A stretch of 41,320 bases of DNA from Solirubrobacteraceae bacterium (lineage in GTDB: Bacteria; Actinomycetota; Thermoleophilia; Solirubrobacterales; Solirubrobacteraceae): NCBI GenBank assembly GCA_016462625.1, contig JAEMSV010000031.1, positions 1 through 41,320 of the forward strand, in the 5' to 3' direction. The notes under the pieces were generated by a model. The model saw nothing but the letters and a program-made list of their open reading frames with translations. It was not told the DNA's origin and did no database searches. A program made the translations under genes and the position numbers. Of the stretch, positions 7,559 through 14,780 are shown piece after piece; the first letter of the stretch is position 1; each line of letters begins with the position of its first letter.

Positions 7559-8740
7559 ATGCGCCGCCACGGACGACACGCCGCGCTGATGCTGCTCGCC
7601 CTCGCAGGGGTGCTGGCCGCGCTCGCCCCTGGCGCAAGTGCTGCACCGGCGACGTACCTCCTCGCCGTCGGTGACTCGGTCCCGTACGGCCTCGGCAACG
7701 CGAACACGAGCTACGTCGACGTCCTGGCCCAGCGCCTGCAGGTCGTCCGTCCCGGTCTGACCGCGGTGAACTACAGCTGCTCCGGCGCAGAGAGCGCCGA
7801 CCTCGTCGGCCCGGCGCCCTCGGCCTGCCAGGGCGCCGCGCAGCGCTCGCCGCACACCGGCAGCCAGCTGGATGCCGCGCTCGCGTTCCTCGCCGCCCAC
7901 CCGGGCGAAGTCAGCCCGATCGTGGTCACGGCGGGCGGCAACGACCTGCTGCACAACCTCGATCTCGACGCGATGCAGGCCAACGTCGCGCAGATCGCGA
8001 GCGCCCTGCGCGCCGCCGCACCGGCCGCGGACCTCGTGGTCACCGGCTACGGCGACCCGCTCTCCCACGGCAAGCCGGGCCAGGCCGCGCGCTACGCCAC
8101 GCACGCCGCGTTCGAGGATCGCCTGCGCACGGCCGCCACCGGCGCCGGGGCGACGTTCGTCGATCCGCATCCGCTCTTCAACTCACCGCCGGCCGCCCAG
8201 GACGCCGCGATCTGCACCTACATGCGCATGTGCGTCGCGAACGACATCCACCCCACCCCCGCCGGCCACGGCGCGTACGCCGACCTGGTCTGGGACGCCC
8301 TGGACTACGACAGCCTCAGGCCGCCGATCCGCACGCCCGCAGACCCGCCGTTCGGCCCCGGCCAGACCGCGACGACCAGCGATCCCCTTCTCGGCACGCC
8401 CTCGACCAAGGGCACGCCGGTCACCGAGCCGGTCGGCGAGGTGCTCGGCGCCCGCGCGAGCTCCCCGCTGAAGCTCGGCACCGTCCGCCTCGCGGGGGAC
8501 CGTCGCTCCCTGCGCGTGTGGGTGCGCTGCGCGTCGGACCGCCCGCGCACCTGCCGCGTCCGCGTCGTCGCCCGGCATGGCGCCACGCGCCTCGGCCGCG
8601 CCGAGACGAAGCTGCGCCCCGGGCGCTCGACCACGCTGAAGATCAGGCTCCATCGCCGGCTCGCGCGCGGGGCGACGCTGCGGGTCGCGGCCTACATCGG
8701 CGACGCGAAGTCGCCGGCCACGCAGCTCAGCGCCCGGTAA
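7559..8740 (+). CDS. Secreted SGNH/GDSL-type esterase or lipase
   Basis: 393 residues with a signal peptide (RRHGRHAALMLLALAGVLAALAPGASA). Catalytic blocks of the SGNH fold are present: block I GDSVPYG with nucleophile Ser40, block III GGND at 126-129, and block V DIHPTPAG giving Asp229 and His231. Cysteines at NYSCSGAES, SACQG and ICTYMRMC suggest disulfides, as in secreted actinobacterial SGNH lipases. After about residue 250 a Pro/Thr-rich linker leads to a C-terminal beta-rich domain (KLGTVRLAGDRRSLRVWVRC...TCRVRVVARHG) of a type often found at the end of secreted Solirubrobacterales proteins. Start ATG 7559 has a GGGGAT-like ribosome site. The gene is convergent with the beta-lactamase-like gene, with four bases between. 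Substrate unknown; a lipid or acetylated polysaccharide is likely. Confidence 0.9.
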   Translation: MRRHGRHAALMLLALAGVLAALAPGASAAPATYLLAVGDSVPYGLGNANTSYVDVLAQRLQVVRPGLTAVNYSCSGAESADLVGPAPSACQGAAQRSPHTGSQLDAALAFLAAHPGEVSPIVVTAGGNDLLHNLDLDAMQANVAQIASALRAAAPAADLVVTGYGDPLSHGKPGQAARYATHAAFEDRLRTAATGAGATFVDPHPLFNSPPAAQDAAICTYMRMCVANDIHPTPAGHGAYADLVWDALDYDSLRPPIRTPADPPFGPGQTATTSDPLLGTPSTKGTPVTEPVGEVLGARASSPLKLGTVRLAGDRRSLRVWVRCASDRPRTCRVRVVARHGATRLGRAETKLRPGRSTTLKIRLHRRLARGATLRVAAYIGDAKSPATQLSAR

Positions 8741-8744
8741 GGGG

Positions 8745-9491
8745 TCACTCCAGGCCGCGCAGCAGCCGCGCCGCCACGCCACGCAGCGTCACCTTCCCGG
8801 CCTTGTGGCTGGGGTTCGCGGTCGTCGTGATCGCGAGCGTCACCCGCCGGTCGCCGCGGACGAGCAGCGCCGCCTGGTGGTCGACCGCGCCGCTGCCCGA
8901 GCCCCAGCCGCCCTTGAAATACAGGCGCCAGCCGGGGGGCGCGACCCGCGCGATCCCCCACCGCTGCGACGGGACGATCGTGCCCAGCAGCCGCATCCCG
9001 TACGCGCGGTGGCGCGGCGGGAGCAGCGACGCGACCCGCTGGTACAGGACCGCCTGGTCGCGCGCCGTCGTCGCGCTGTCGCCCCAGCTCACGGCCGGTG
9101 CGAAGTCGCGCATCCCCGCGCGGCGGGCGACCCGCTTCAGCGCATCGTTGCCGACGACGTTTCTGATGCGCGTCGCGGCGATGTTGTCGGACTTCCGGAT
9201 CATCGGCCCGAGCACCGCCCGCTGGTCGGCCCCGAGGGGGTGGAAGCGGATCTGCTCGCGACGCAGGTAGGCGAGCAGGAGCATCGTCTTGACGAGGCTC
9301 GCGGTCCGCACGACCCGCCGCGGCTGGGAGCCCCACGCCCGCTTGCCGTCGCGGACCGAGAACGAGACGACGCCGGGCCGCGACTCGGCGTAGGCGCGCG
9401 CCGCTCTGACGTCGGGCGTCCACGCCGCGGACGCGGGCGCCGCGCTCAGCGACGCGGCGACGAGCACGGGGACGACGAGGGACCGGCGCAC
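8745..9491 (-). CDS. Secreted serine hydrolase, class A beta-lactamase-like
   Basis: 248 residues with signal peptide (SLVVPVLVAASLSAAPASA). Penicillin-binding-fold motifs are present: SLVK with Ser65 and Lys68, SDN at 101-103, and KGG at 193-195 in place of KTG. The omega-loop ExxLN motif needed for efficient class A deacylation is not recognisable (the region reads GDSATTARDQAVL), so true beta-lactam resistance is doubtful. It may be a transpeptidase-like or esterase-like serine hydrolase. Start is GTG 9491, overlapping the TAG stop of the upstream thioesterase by one base (TAGTG), which implies translational coupling. The gene is convergent with the SGNH hydrolase. Family placement is good; role is unknown. 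Confidence 0.85.
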   Translation of the reverse strand: MRRSLVVPVLVAASLSAAPASAAWTPDVRAARAYAESRPGVVSFSVRDGKRAWGSQPRRVVRTASLVKTMLLLAYLRREQIRFHPLGADQRAVLGPMIRKSDNIAATRIRNVVGNDALKRVARRAGMRDFAPAVSWGDSATTARDQAVLYQRVASLLPPRHRAYGMRLLGTIVPSQRWGIARVAPPGWRLYFKGGWGSGSGAVDHQAALLVRGDRRVTLAITTTANPSHKAGKVTLRGVAARLLRGLE

Positions 9492-10030
9492 TAGGCCGAG
9501 GGGCCGGCCTGCATGTGGTCCATCCCCTCGACGACGATGATCGCGTGCGTCGTCTCGGCGGTCGCGAGCTGGCGCCCGTTCTCGTCGTGCAGCTCGGCCT
9601 GGACGTGACCGAGCCGCGTGCCCTTGCGCAGGACCTTCGCCTCGGCGCGAAGCCGCACGCCGGGCAGCGCGGCGCGCAGGAACTGGTACGAGACGGCGAC
9701 GTGCGGCGCGGTCGACTGCGCCGGCAGCGTGCTGTGCAGGGCGAAGCCGGTCGTCGCGTCGAGGATCGTCGCGAGGAAGCCTCCGTGCACGATCCCGCCG
9801 AGGTTCAGGTGGTGGCGCTGCGGCACGGCCTCCATGACGACCCGGCCCTGCTCGACCTCGGTGACCGAGATGCCCATGGCCTCCATGAGCGGATCGGGCG
9901 GCAGCCCGCCGTCTCTGACGGCCTCGACGTACCCGAGCCCGTCGAGCTCGAGCAGATGGGGCAGAACCTCGCCCGGCTCGTGGAAGGAGACCGTGGCGCT
10001 CTGCTTCTCCGGCTGCGGCGCTTCGCTCAT
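9491..10030 (-). CDS. PaaI-type hotdog-fold thioesterase
   Basis: 179-residue acyl-CoA thioesterase of the PaaI/4HBT group. The hotdog signature is plain: HLNLGGIVHGGFLATILDATTGFALHS, with the HGG turn and the catalytic-type Asp in ILDATTG, followed by the beta strands APHVAVSYQFLRA, LRAEAKVLRKGTRLG and ATAETTHAIIVV. The N-terminal 60 residues (EVLPHLLELDGLGYVEAVRDGGLPPDPL) form the long leader common in actinobacterial PaaI homologs. Start ATG 10030 is preferred to ATG 10039 because AAGGA lies eight bases upstream of the former. The stop overlaps the start of the serine hydrolase, so the two genes form an operon although one product is cytoplasmic and the other exported. Substrate acyl-CoA unknown. 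Confidence 0.9.
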   Translation of the reverse strand: MSEAPQPEKQSATVSFHEPGEVLPHLLELDGLGYVEAVRDGGLPPDPLMEAMGISVTEVEQGRVVMEAVPQRHHLNLGGIVHGGFLATILDATTGFALHSTLPAQSTAPHVAVSYQFLRAALPGVRLRAEAKVLRKGTRLGHVQAELHDENGRQLATAETTHAIIVVEGMDHMQAGPSA

Positions 10031-10105
10031 GCGGTTCATCCTTGCAGGGCCATCGGGGCGGGCGTAACGTCGGAGCCGGAGAGCTATCAACGGAAGGAGA
10101 TCGCG

Positions 10106-10543
10106 ATGACGCACCAGCAGTGCGCCGATCTCATCGACCGACTGACCGGTGCCTGGAACGCGCACGACCCTGAAGGCGTCGCCGACTGCTACGCCCCCGA
10201 CGCGGTGTCCCGGGACATCACGCTGACCGAGGCGCTCCACGGCCGGGCCGCGATCCGCAACGCGGCGGAGGCCTATCTCCGTGCCTTCCCCGACCTCACG
10301 GTCCGTGCGACCCGCATGGCCTGCGAGGGCGACCTCATCTGCGAGGAATGGCGGGCCCAGGGCACCCACATGGGAGACCTCGTCGGTCTTGCGCCCACCG
10401 GGTACCACGCGGACATGGCCGGCTGCAACGTGATCCGCCTCGACGCCAACGGCCAGATCGCCTCCGAGACCACCTACACCGACGCGGCCGGTCTCTACCG
10501 CCAGCTGCATGCCCTGCCCCAGCTCGCGCACGCCGCGGGCTGA
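10106..10543 (+). CDS. SnoaL-like / ester cyclase fold protein
   Basis: 145 residues with the cone-shaped alpha+beta barrel of the SnoaL/NTF2-like superfamily. The N-terminal helix LIDRLTGAWNAHDPEGVADCYAPDAV is the classic opening, followed by HGRAAIRNAAEAYLRAFPDL and the strands ICEEWRAQGTH and GCNVIRLDANGQIASETTY. Members include polyketide cyclases, limonene epoxide hydrolases and many uncharacterised enzymes of small hydrophobic compounds; which applies is unknown. Start ATG 10106 has a strong GGAAGGAGA ribosome site. The gene is divergent from the thioesterase (75 bases) and 25 bases before an ABM-like gene with its own AAGGAG, suggesting a two-gene operon. Confidence 0.88.
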   Translation: MTHQQCADLIDRLTGAWNAHDPEGVADCYAPDAVSRDITLTEALHGRAAIRNAAEAYLRAFPDLTVRATRMACEGDLICEEWRAQGTHMGDLVGLAPTGYHADMAGCNVIRLDANGQIASETTYTDAAGLYRQLHALPQLAHAAG

Positions 10544-10568
10544 CCCTCGACGCAAGGAGACACCACGA

Positions 10569-10889
10569 ATGTTCGCGAGCATCCGCACGTACCGCATGGA
10601 GGCCGACGCCGTCGACATGCTCATCCATCGGGTCGACCGGGACTTCGCCGAGGCGCTGGCCCAGGAGCCCGGGTTCATCTCGTACCAGTGCCTGGATCTC
10701 GGCAACGGGAGGATCGCCTCGATGACCATCTTCCAGACGATCGAGCAGTCCGAGCACTCCAACGAGCTGGCGCACTCGTGGATCACCCAGGAGCTCGGGG
10801 ACATCGAGATCCACCGCATGGGTGTCATGGGCGGCGAGGTCGCGGTCAGCCGCGCGATGTCCCAGCTGCTGGAGCCGGCGCACCATTAG
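10569..10889 (+). CDS. Small ABM-like ferredoxin-fold protein
   Basis: 106 residues. The pattern of a long first helix (VDMLIHRVDRDFAEAL), then QEPGFISYQCLDLGNGRIASMTIFQT and a second helix (SEHSNELAHSWITQEL) matches dimeric alpha/beta barrel proteins of the antibiotic biosynthesis monooxygenase group. These are often co-encoded with SnoaL-like proteins and act as cofactor-free oxygenases or stress proteins. No catalytic residues can be assigned with confidence. Start ATG 10569 is set by AAGGAGA about nine bases upstream. It lies in an apparent operon with the SnoaL-like gene and is followed by a palindromic intergenic region before the receiver gene. Confidence 0.8.
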   Translation: MFASIRTYRMEADAVDMLIHRVDRDFAEALAQEPGFISYQCLDLGNGRIASMTIFQTIEQSEHSNELAHSWITQELGDIEIHRMGVMGGEVAVSRAMSQLLEPAHH

Positions 10890-10906
10890 TGAGGACCCGG
10901 ACTATC

Positions 10907-10916
10907 GGGTTAACCC
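10907..10916. promoter_or_regulatory. Palindrome GGGTTAACCC upstream of the signalling operon
   Basis: Perfect 10-base palindrome 39 bases before the receiver-only gene at 10956, in the short gap after the ABM-like gene. Its position suggests an operator for the signalling operon; no binding protein can be assigned. Confidence 0.3.
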
Positions 10917-10955
10917 AAGGTTCGAGAGACGCGCGACCGAGCATCATGTGAGGAC

Positions 10956-11312
10956 ATGTCGCGCAGTGTCCTCATCGTCGATGACCACGAGCGGTTCCGC
11001 TCGGTCGCCCGCCGCGCCCTCGAGGGCGACGGCTGGGACGTCGTGGGCGAGGCCGCCGACGGGCTCTCCGGGCTCGCCGCCGCCGGGCAGCTGACGCCCG
11101 ACGTCATGCTCCTCGACGTCATGCTCCCCGACGTCTCCGGCCTGGAGATCGCCCGGCGGATGCAGTCCGAGGTCCCGGACACCGAGGTCGTCCTCGTCTC
11201 CACCCACGAGGAGGACGACTATGCCGGCCTGGCCGCCGAGAACGGGGCGCGGGGGTTCCTCCCCAAGGCCGAGCTGTCCGGCGACGCGCTGGACGCCCTG
11301 CTCGACCGATAG
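10956..11312 (+). CDS. Stand-alone receiver domain protein (CheY-like)
   Basis: 118 residues consisting only of a phosphoacceptor receiver domain. The acidic pair is Asp9-Asp10 (IVDDH), the phosphorylated Asp is Asp54 (LLDVMLPDVSG), the switch position is Ser82/Thr83 and the conserved Lys is Lys104 (FLPK). There is no DNA-binding or catalytic output domain, so it must act through protein contacts or as a phosphate sink. It lies 12 bases upstream of a histidine kinase gene followed by a NarL-type regulator, which suggests a three-protein relay from one transcript. Start ATG 10956 has GAGG close upstream. Confidence 0.92.
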   Translation: MSRSVLIVDDHERFRSVARRALEGDGWDVVGEAADGLSGLAAAGQLTPDVMLLDVMLPDVSGLEIARRMQSEVPDTEVVLVSTHEEDDYAGLAAENGARGFLPKAELSGDALDALLDR

Positions 11313-11324
11313 CTTTCGCGGCCG

Positions 11325-12842
11325 ATGGCGATAGGCGTGCGCACGGAACAGGCGGTCGCGCGCGCGGTGGTGGGCGCGGCGGAGAGCAAGGAGGCCCTGC
11401 AGGGAGCGCTGCGCGCGCTCTGCGAGAGCCTGGGCTGGCAGCTGGCCGCGACGTGGGAGCCCGACCCCGAGGGCGGCGTGCGCTGCAGCGGCCTGTGGTC
11501 CGCGCCCGGCGCCGACATCGACGCGTTCGCCGAGGCGACGAAGACGATGCGCCTCGCCTCCGGTGAGGGCCTGCCGGGCCGCGTCTGGCTGTCGGGCGCG
11601 CCGGCGTGGATCGGCGACACGAAGCTCGAGACGAACCTCCCCCGCCGCCAGCTCGCGAAGGACGCCGGGCTCCTCGCCGCGATCGGCGTGCCGATCACGA
11701 GCGACCGCGGGATCATCGGCGTGCTGGAGTGCTTCGGCCGCGAGGCGATGGCGCCCGACCCGGATCTGCTCGCCTCCATGGAGGTCGTCGGCGGCCTGCT
11801 CGGACAGCTCGCCGAGCGCCGCCGGGCCGAGGCCGACATGCACGTCTCCGAGCAGCGCTACCGCGCGACGCTGGAAGCCGCGCTCGACCCCGTGGTCACG
11901 ATGGACCACCAGGGCCGCGTGATCGAGTTCAATCCCGCCGCCGAGCGGGTCTTCGGCTGGCGCGGCGACGACGCCGTCGGCCGGGAGATGGCCGAGCTGA
12001 TCGTCCCCGAGGAGCTGCGCGGGCCGCACCGCGCGGGGCTGAAGCGCTACCTCGAGACCGGGCAGCCGACCCTCCTCGACCAGCGCATCGAGGTCCAGGC
12101 AATGCGCGCGGACGGCACGCGTCTGCCGGTCGAGCTGACGATCACCCGCATCGACGTCCCGGGCCCGCCCGTCTTCACCGGGCACTTGCGCGACATCACC
12201 GAGCGCATCGAGGCCGAGGAGGAGCTGCGGGCTTCGCGCGCACGGATCGTGGAGGCCGCCGACGCCGCGCGTCGCCGGATCGAGCGCGACCTGCACGACG
12301 GCGCACAGCAGCAGCTCGTCGGGCTCGCGGTGAACCTGCGCGGCGCACGCACCCGCCTGGCGAAGGGTGAGACGGAGGCCGCGAGCGAGCTGCTCGACGA
12401 GGCCGTCGGCGACCTGAGCGAGGCGATCTCCGAGCTGCGTGAGCTGGCCCGGGGCATCCACCCCGCGGTCCTCACCGAGGGCGGCCTGGACCCGGCGCTG
12501 CGCGGGCTGATCCGCCGCAGCCCCGTCCCGGCCGAGCTCGTGGGCGTGCCGGCCGAGCGCCTCGACGCGGCCATCGAGTCGGCGGTCTACTTCGTCGTGT
12601 CCGAGGGGCTGGCGAACGCCGCGCGCCACGCCGGCGCCGCGGCGATCGAGATCGAGGTCACGACCGCGCACGGCACGCTCACCGCCGAGGTCCGCGACGA
12701 CGGAGCCGGTGGCGCGGATGCCGCGGGCGGCGGACTGCGCGGGCTCGGCGACCGGCTCGCCGCGCTCAACGGGCACATCACCGTCGTCAGCCCGGCGGGC
12801 GGCGGCACCATCCTTCGAGCGGAGGTTCCATGCGGGTCGTGA
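11325..12842 (+). CDS. Cytoplasmic GAF-PAS sensor histidine kinase (NarL/DesK class)
   Basis: 505 residues with no transmembrane segment. A GAF domain (about 10-165; GEGLPGRVWLSGAPAWI, IGVPITSDRGIIGVLECF) is followed by a PAS domain (about 172-297; YRATLEAALDPVVTMDHQGRVIEFN), a HisKA_3 dimerisation helix with the phosphorylated His324 in RIERDLHDGAQQQLV, and a HATPase domain (SEGLANAARHAGA, VRDDGAGGA, GGGLRGLGDRLAALNG). It autophosphorylates and should pass phosphate to the NarL-type regulator at 12830, whose start overlaps its 3' end by 13 bases, and perhaps to the stand-alone receiver upstream. The input is cytoplasmic, such as redox, a small ligand or light, but not identifiable. Confidence 0.93.
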   Translation: MAIGVRTEQAVARAVVGAAESKEALQGALRALCESLGWQLAATWEPDPEGGVRCSGLWSAPGADIDAFAEATKTMRLASGEGLPGRVWLSGAPAWIGDTKLETNLPRRQLAKDAGLLAAIGVPITSDRGIIGVLECFGREAMAPDPDLLASMEVVGGLLGQLAERRRAEADMHVSEQRYRATLEAALDPVVTMDHQGRVIEFNPAAERVFGWRGDDAVGREMAELIVPEELRGPHRAGLKRYLETGQPTLLDQRIEVQAMRADGTRLPVELTITRIDVPGPPVFTGHLRDITERIEAEEELRASRARIVEAADAARRRIERDLHDGAQQQLVGLAVNLRGARTRLAKGETEAASELLDEAVGDLSEAISELRELARGIHPAVLTEGGLDPALRGLIRRSPVPAELVGVPAERLDAAIESAVYFVVSEGLANAARHAGAAAIEIEVTTAHGTLTAEVRDDGAGGADAAGGGLRGLGDRLAALNGHITVVSPAGGGTILRAEVPCGS

Positions 12843-13474
12843 TCGGCGAGGACTCGGTCCTGCTGCGCGAGGGCGCGGCGCGGATCCTGGAAGGCGAGGG
12901 CATCGAGGTCGTCGGCCAGGCCGGCGACGGTGAGGAGCTGCTCCGGAAGGTCCGCGCGCACAAGCCCGACGTCGCGATCATCGACATCCGGATGCCGCCC
13001 GACCACGTCGACGAGGGGCTGCGCGCGGCCGCGACGATCCGCGAGGAGCTGCCCGGCACCGGGATCCTCGTGCTCTCCCAGTACGTCGAGGAGCACTACG
13101 TCAAGCAGCTGCTCGAGAGCGGGACCGAGGGCGTCGGCTACCTGCTGAAGGACCGGATCGCGGAGGTCGATCGGTTCGTCGACGCCGTCCGTCGGGTCGC
13201 CGACGGCGGGTCCGTGCTCGACCCCGAGGTCGTCGCGCAGATGCTCGGCCGGCGCCGGACCGACAACGTCCTCGACACGCTCACCCCGCGCGAGCGCGAG
13301 GTGCTCGAGGCGATGGCCGAGGGGCTCGGCAACAAGGCGATCGCCGACCGCCTCGTCGTCAGCGTCGGCGCCGTGGAGCGCCACGTGACCGCGATCTTCG
13401 AGAAGCTCGGACTGTCGGCAGGGGACGGCGGGCACCGCCGCGTGCTGGCGGTGCTCCGCTATCTCAACGGGTGA
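12830..13474 (+). CDS. NarL/FixJ-family response regulator
   Basis: 214 residues. The receiver (1-120) has acidic Glu7-Asp8, phosphoacceptor Asp52 (IIDIRMPP), Ser83 and Lys107 (LLKDR). The C-terminal LuxR-type helix-turn-helix (about 150-212) reads LTPREREVLEAMAEGLGNKAIADRL, then VGAVERHVTAIFEKLGL. It is the DNA-binding output partner of the overlapping kinase gene (13-base overlap, hence translational coupling). The phrase MPPDHVDEGLRAA is typical of actinobacterial regulators paired with HisKA_3 kinases. Targets are unknown. A hairpin just after the stop codon should end transcription. Confidence 0.95.
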   Translation: MRVVIGEDSVLLREGAARILEGEGIEVVGQAGDGEELLRKVRAHKPDVAIIDIRMPPDHVDEGLRAAATIREELPGTGILVLSQYVEEHYVKQLLESGTEGVGYLLKDRIAEVDRFVDAVRRVADGGSVLDPEVVAQMLGRRRTDNVLDTLTPREREVLEAMAEGLGNKAIADRLVVSVGAVERHVTAIFEKLGLSAGDGGHRRVLAVLRYLNG

Positions 13475-13475
13475 T

Positions 13476-13504
13476 CCGTTCCCGCCCGCTTACGGGCCGA
13501 ACGG
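13476..13504. terminator. Bidirectional hairpin between response regulator and mini-protein genes
   Basis: Outer arms CCGTTC and GAACGG (13476-13481, 13499-13504) enclose inner arms GCCCG and CGGGC (13484-13488, 13493-13497) with small bulges. The loop CTTA holds the TAA stop of the minus-strand gene. No U-tract follows, as usual in GC-rich actinobacteria. Confidence 0.55.
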
Positions 13505-13717
13505 CGAGTCGCCGTGCCCGGCGAGATCCGCGCAGACGATGCAGACGGGCCACGGCGGATTCCACGGCCAACCCGTGACGTCCTTCCCGCACAGGGCGGT
13601 GTCCGGGTCCTCGTTGGTGACGATGTGACAGATCTCCTCACCCGGATGGGTGGGGCCGCCGGTGGACCGGCGCTCGATGACGGGGCTCAAACTCATATCG
13701 ACTGCGTAGGGTTGCAT
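13490..13717 (-). CDS. Cys-rich mini-protein, probable zinc knuckle
   Basis: 75 residues. It carries Cys30-His31, Cys43 (ALCGKD) and a CxxC pair at 59-62 (VCIVCADL), separated by a Trp/Pro-rich turn (GWPWNPPWP). This spacing resembles short zinc-binding actinobacterial proteins of the DUF3039 kind (an LCG motif, then CPxC), but the match is by eye only and I do not assert the family. Coding nature is supported by the ordered cysteines and a stop within a terminator-like hairpin. ATG 13717 and ATG 13696 are both possible starts, neither with a clear ribosome site. The former lies six bases from the divergent rsgA start, so one of the two genes may be leaderless. Function unknown. Confidence 0.65.
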   Translation of the reverse strand: MQPYAVDMSLSPVIERRSTGGPTHPGEEICHIVTNEDPDTALCGKDVTGWPWNPPWPVCIVCADLAGHGDSPFGP

Positions 13718-13722
13718 GATCG

Positions 13723-14700
13723 ATGGGATCCATGCGGTCTGATGACGACGAGGTGGTCCGCGTGCTCGCGCAGCACACGGACCGCTGGCTCGTTGGCACC
13801 GACCCGCCGCGCCTCGTCGCGGGTCGTGGACGCCTCAAGCGGACGGGCTCCCCGGTGACCGGCGACTGGGTCCGGATCGACGATGGGGGCGCGATCGCCG
13901 AGATCATCGAGCGGCGCGGCACGATCACCCGCCGCGCGGCCGGGGAGACCACGGCGCCGCAGGTCCTCGCGGCGAACGTCGACCTCGCGCTCGTCATGGA
14001 GGCGCTTCCCGATCCCAACCCCAGGCGCGCCGAGCGATTCGTCACGCTCGCCAGCTCCGGGGGCGTGCCGTCGGCGATCGTCCTGAGCAAGGCCGACCGC
14101 GCACCCGACGACGCCCACGAGCAGGCTGTCGCGATCGCGCGCGACGCGGGCGTCGTCGACGGGCTGGCCGTGGCGGCACCAACCGGCGACGGTGTCCAAG
14201 CCGTCCGCGCGCTCCTCACCCCCGGGACGACCACGGTGCTGATGGGCGCGAGCGGCGCCGGCAAGTCCACGCTCGCCAACGCGCTGCTCGGCGAGGACCG
14301 CCAGGCGATCGGCGAGGTCCGGGCCGAGGACGACCGCGGCCGCCACACCACCGTCACCCGCGAGCTGCTCGAGCTGCCCAACGGCGCGCTGCTGATCGAC
14401 ACGCCCGGGATCCGCGAGATCGGGCTCTGGGACGGAACCGGCGAGACCTTCGCCGACATCGACGAGCTCGCCCTGCAGTGCCGGTTCGCCGACTGCCAGC
14501 ACGAGGGCCAGCCGGGCTGCGCGGTCGAGGCCGCCACGGACCCGGAGCGGATCGCGGCCTGGCGCAAGCTTGCGGCCGAGCAGCAGTGGATCGACGACCG
14601 CAAGGCCGCTGCCCGCGAACGCGAGGCCCGCGGGCGGTCCTACGCGCGGGTGCAGGTCGAGGCGCGGCGCACCAAGGGCAACGACGACCTCGACGCGTAG
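13723..14700 (+). CDS. rsgA: Ribosome small subunit-dependent GTPase A
   Basis: 325 residues. RsgA hydrolyses GTP during late maturation of the 30S subunit. The N-terminal OB-fold segment is GRGRLKRTGSPVTGDWVRID. The GTPase domain is circularly permuted as in the family: G4-like SKAD at 122-125 comes before the P loop GASGAGKS at 175-182 and DTPG at 226-229. The C-terminal zinc site follows as Cys253, Cys258, His260 and Cys266 (QCRFADCQHEGQPGC). Length and order are standard. ATG 13723 is used; ATG 13732 is equally possible, and no ribosome site is visible. The gene faces the mini-protein gene divergently and converges with the permease. Confidence 0.95.
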   Translation: MGSMRSDDDEVVRVLAQHTDRWLVGTDPPRLVAGRGRLKRTGSPVTGDWVRIDDGGAIAEIIERRGTITRRAAGETTAPQVLAANVDLALVMEALPDPNPRRAERFVTLASSGGVPSAIVLSKADRAPDDAHEQAVAIARDAGVVDGLAVAAPTGDGVQAVRALLTPGTTTVLMGASGAGKSTLANALLGEDRQAIGEVRAEDDRGRHTTVTRELLELPNGALLIDTPGIREIGLWDGTGETFADIDELALQCRFADCQHEGQPGCAVEAATDPERIAAWRKLAAEQQWIDDRKAAAREREARGRSYARVQVEARRTKGNDDLDA

Positions 14701-14780
14701 CGGCCTGAACGGAAACGACGGGGCACATGGCCCCGCCGTTCCCTGCACTCAACTTGGTCCCTACACGTTGATTCAGGCCG
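14701..14780. terminator. Nested inverted repeat between rsgA and the permease gene
   Basis: A strong hairpin at 14711-14743 (stem built on GGGGC/GCCCC with an outer ACG-type extension and few mismatches) lies between convergent genes. It is bracketed by the perfect outer arms CGGCCTGAA (14701-14709) and TTCAGGCCG (14772-14780). The second arm includes the permease stop codon. Probably a bidirectional terminator. Confidence 0.6.

Noticed and set aside
8745..9491. Calling this gene a true beta-lactamase
   Set aside because: The deacylating Glu motif of the omega loop is not visible, so resistance activity cannot be claimed.
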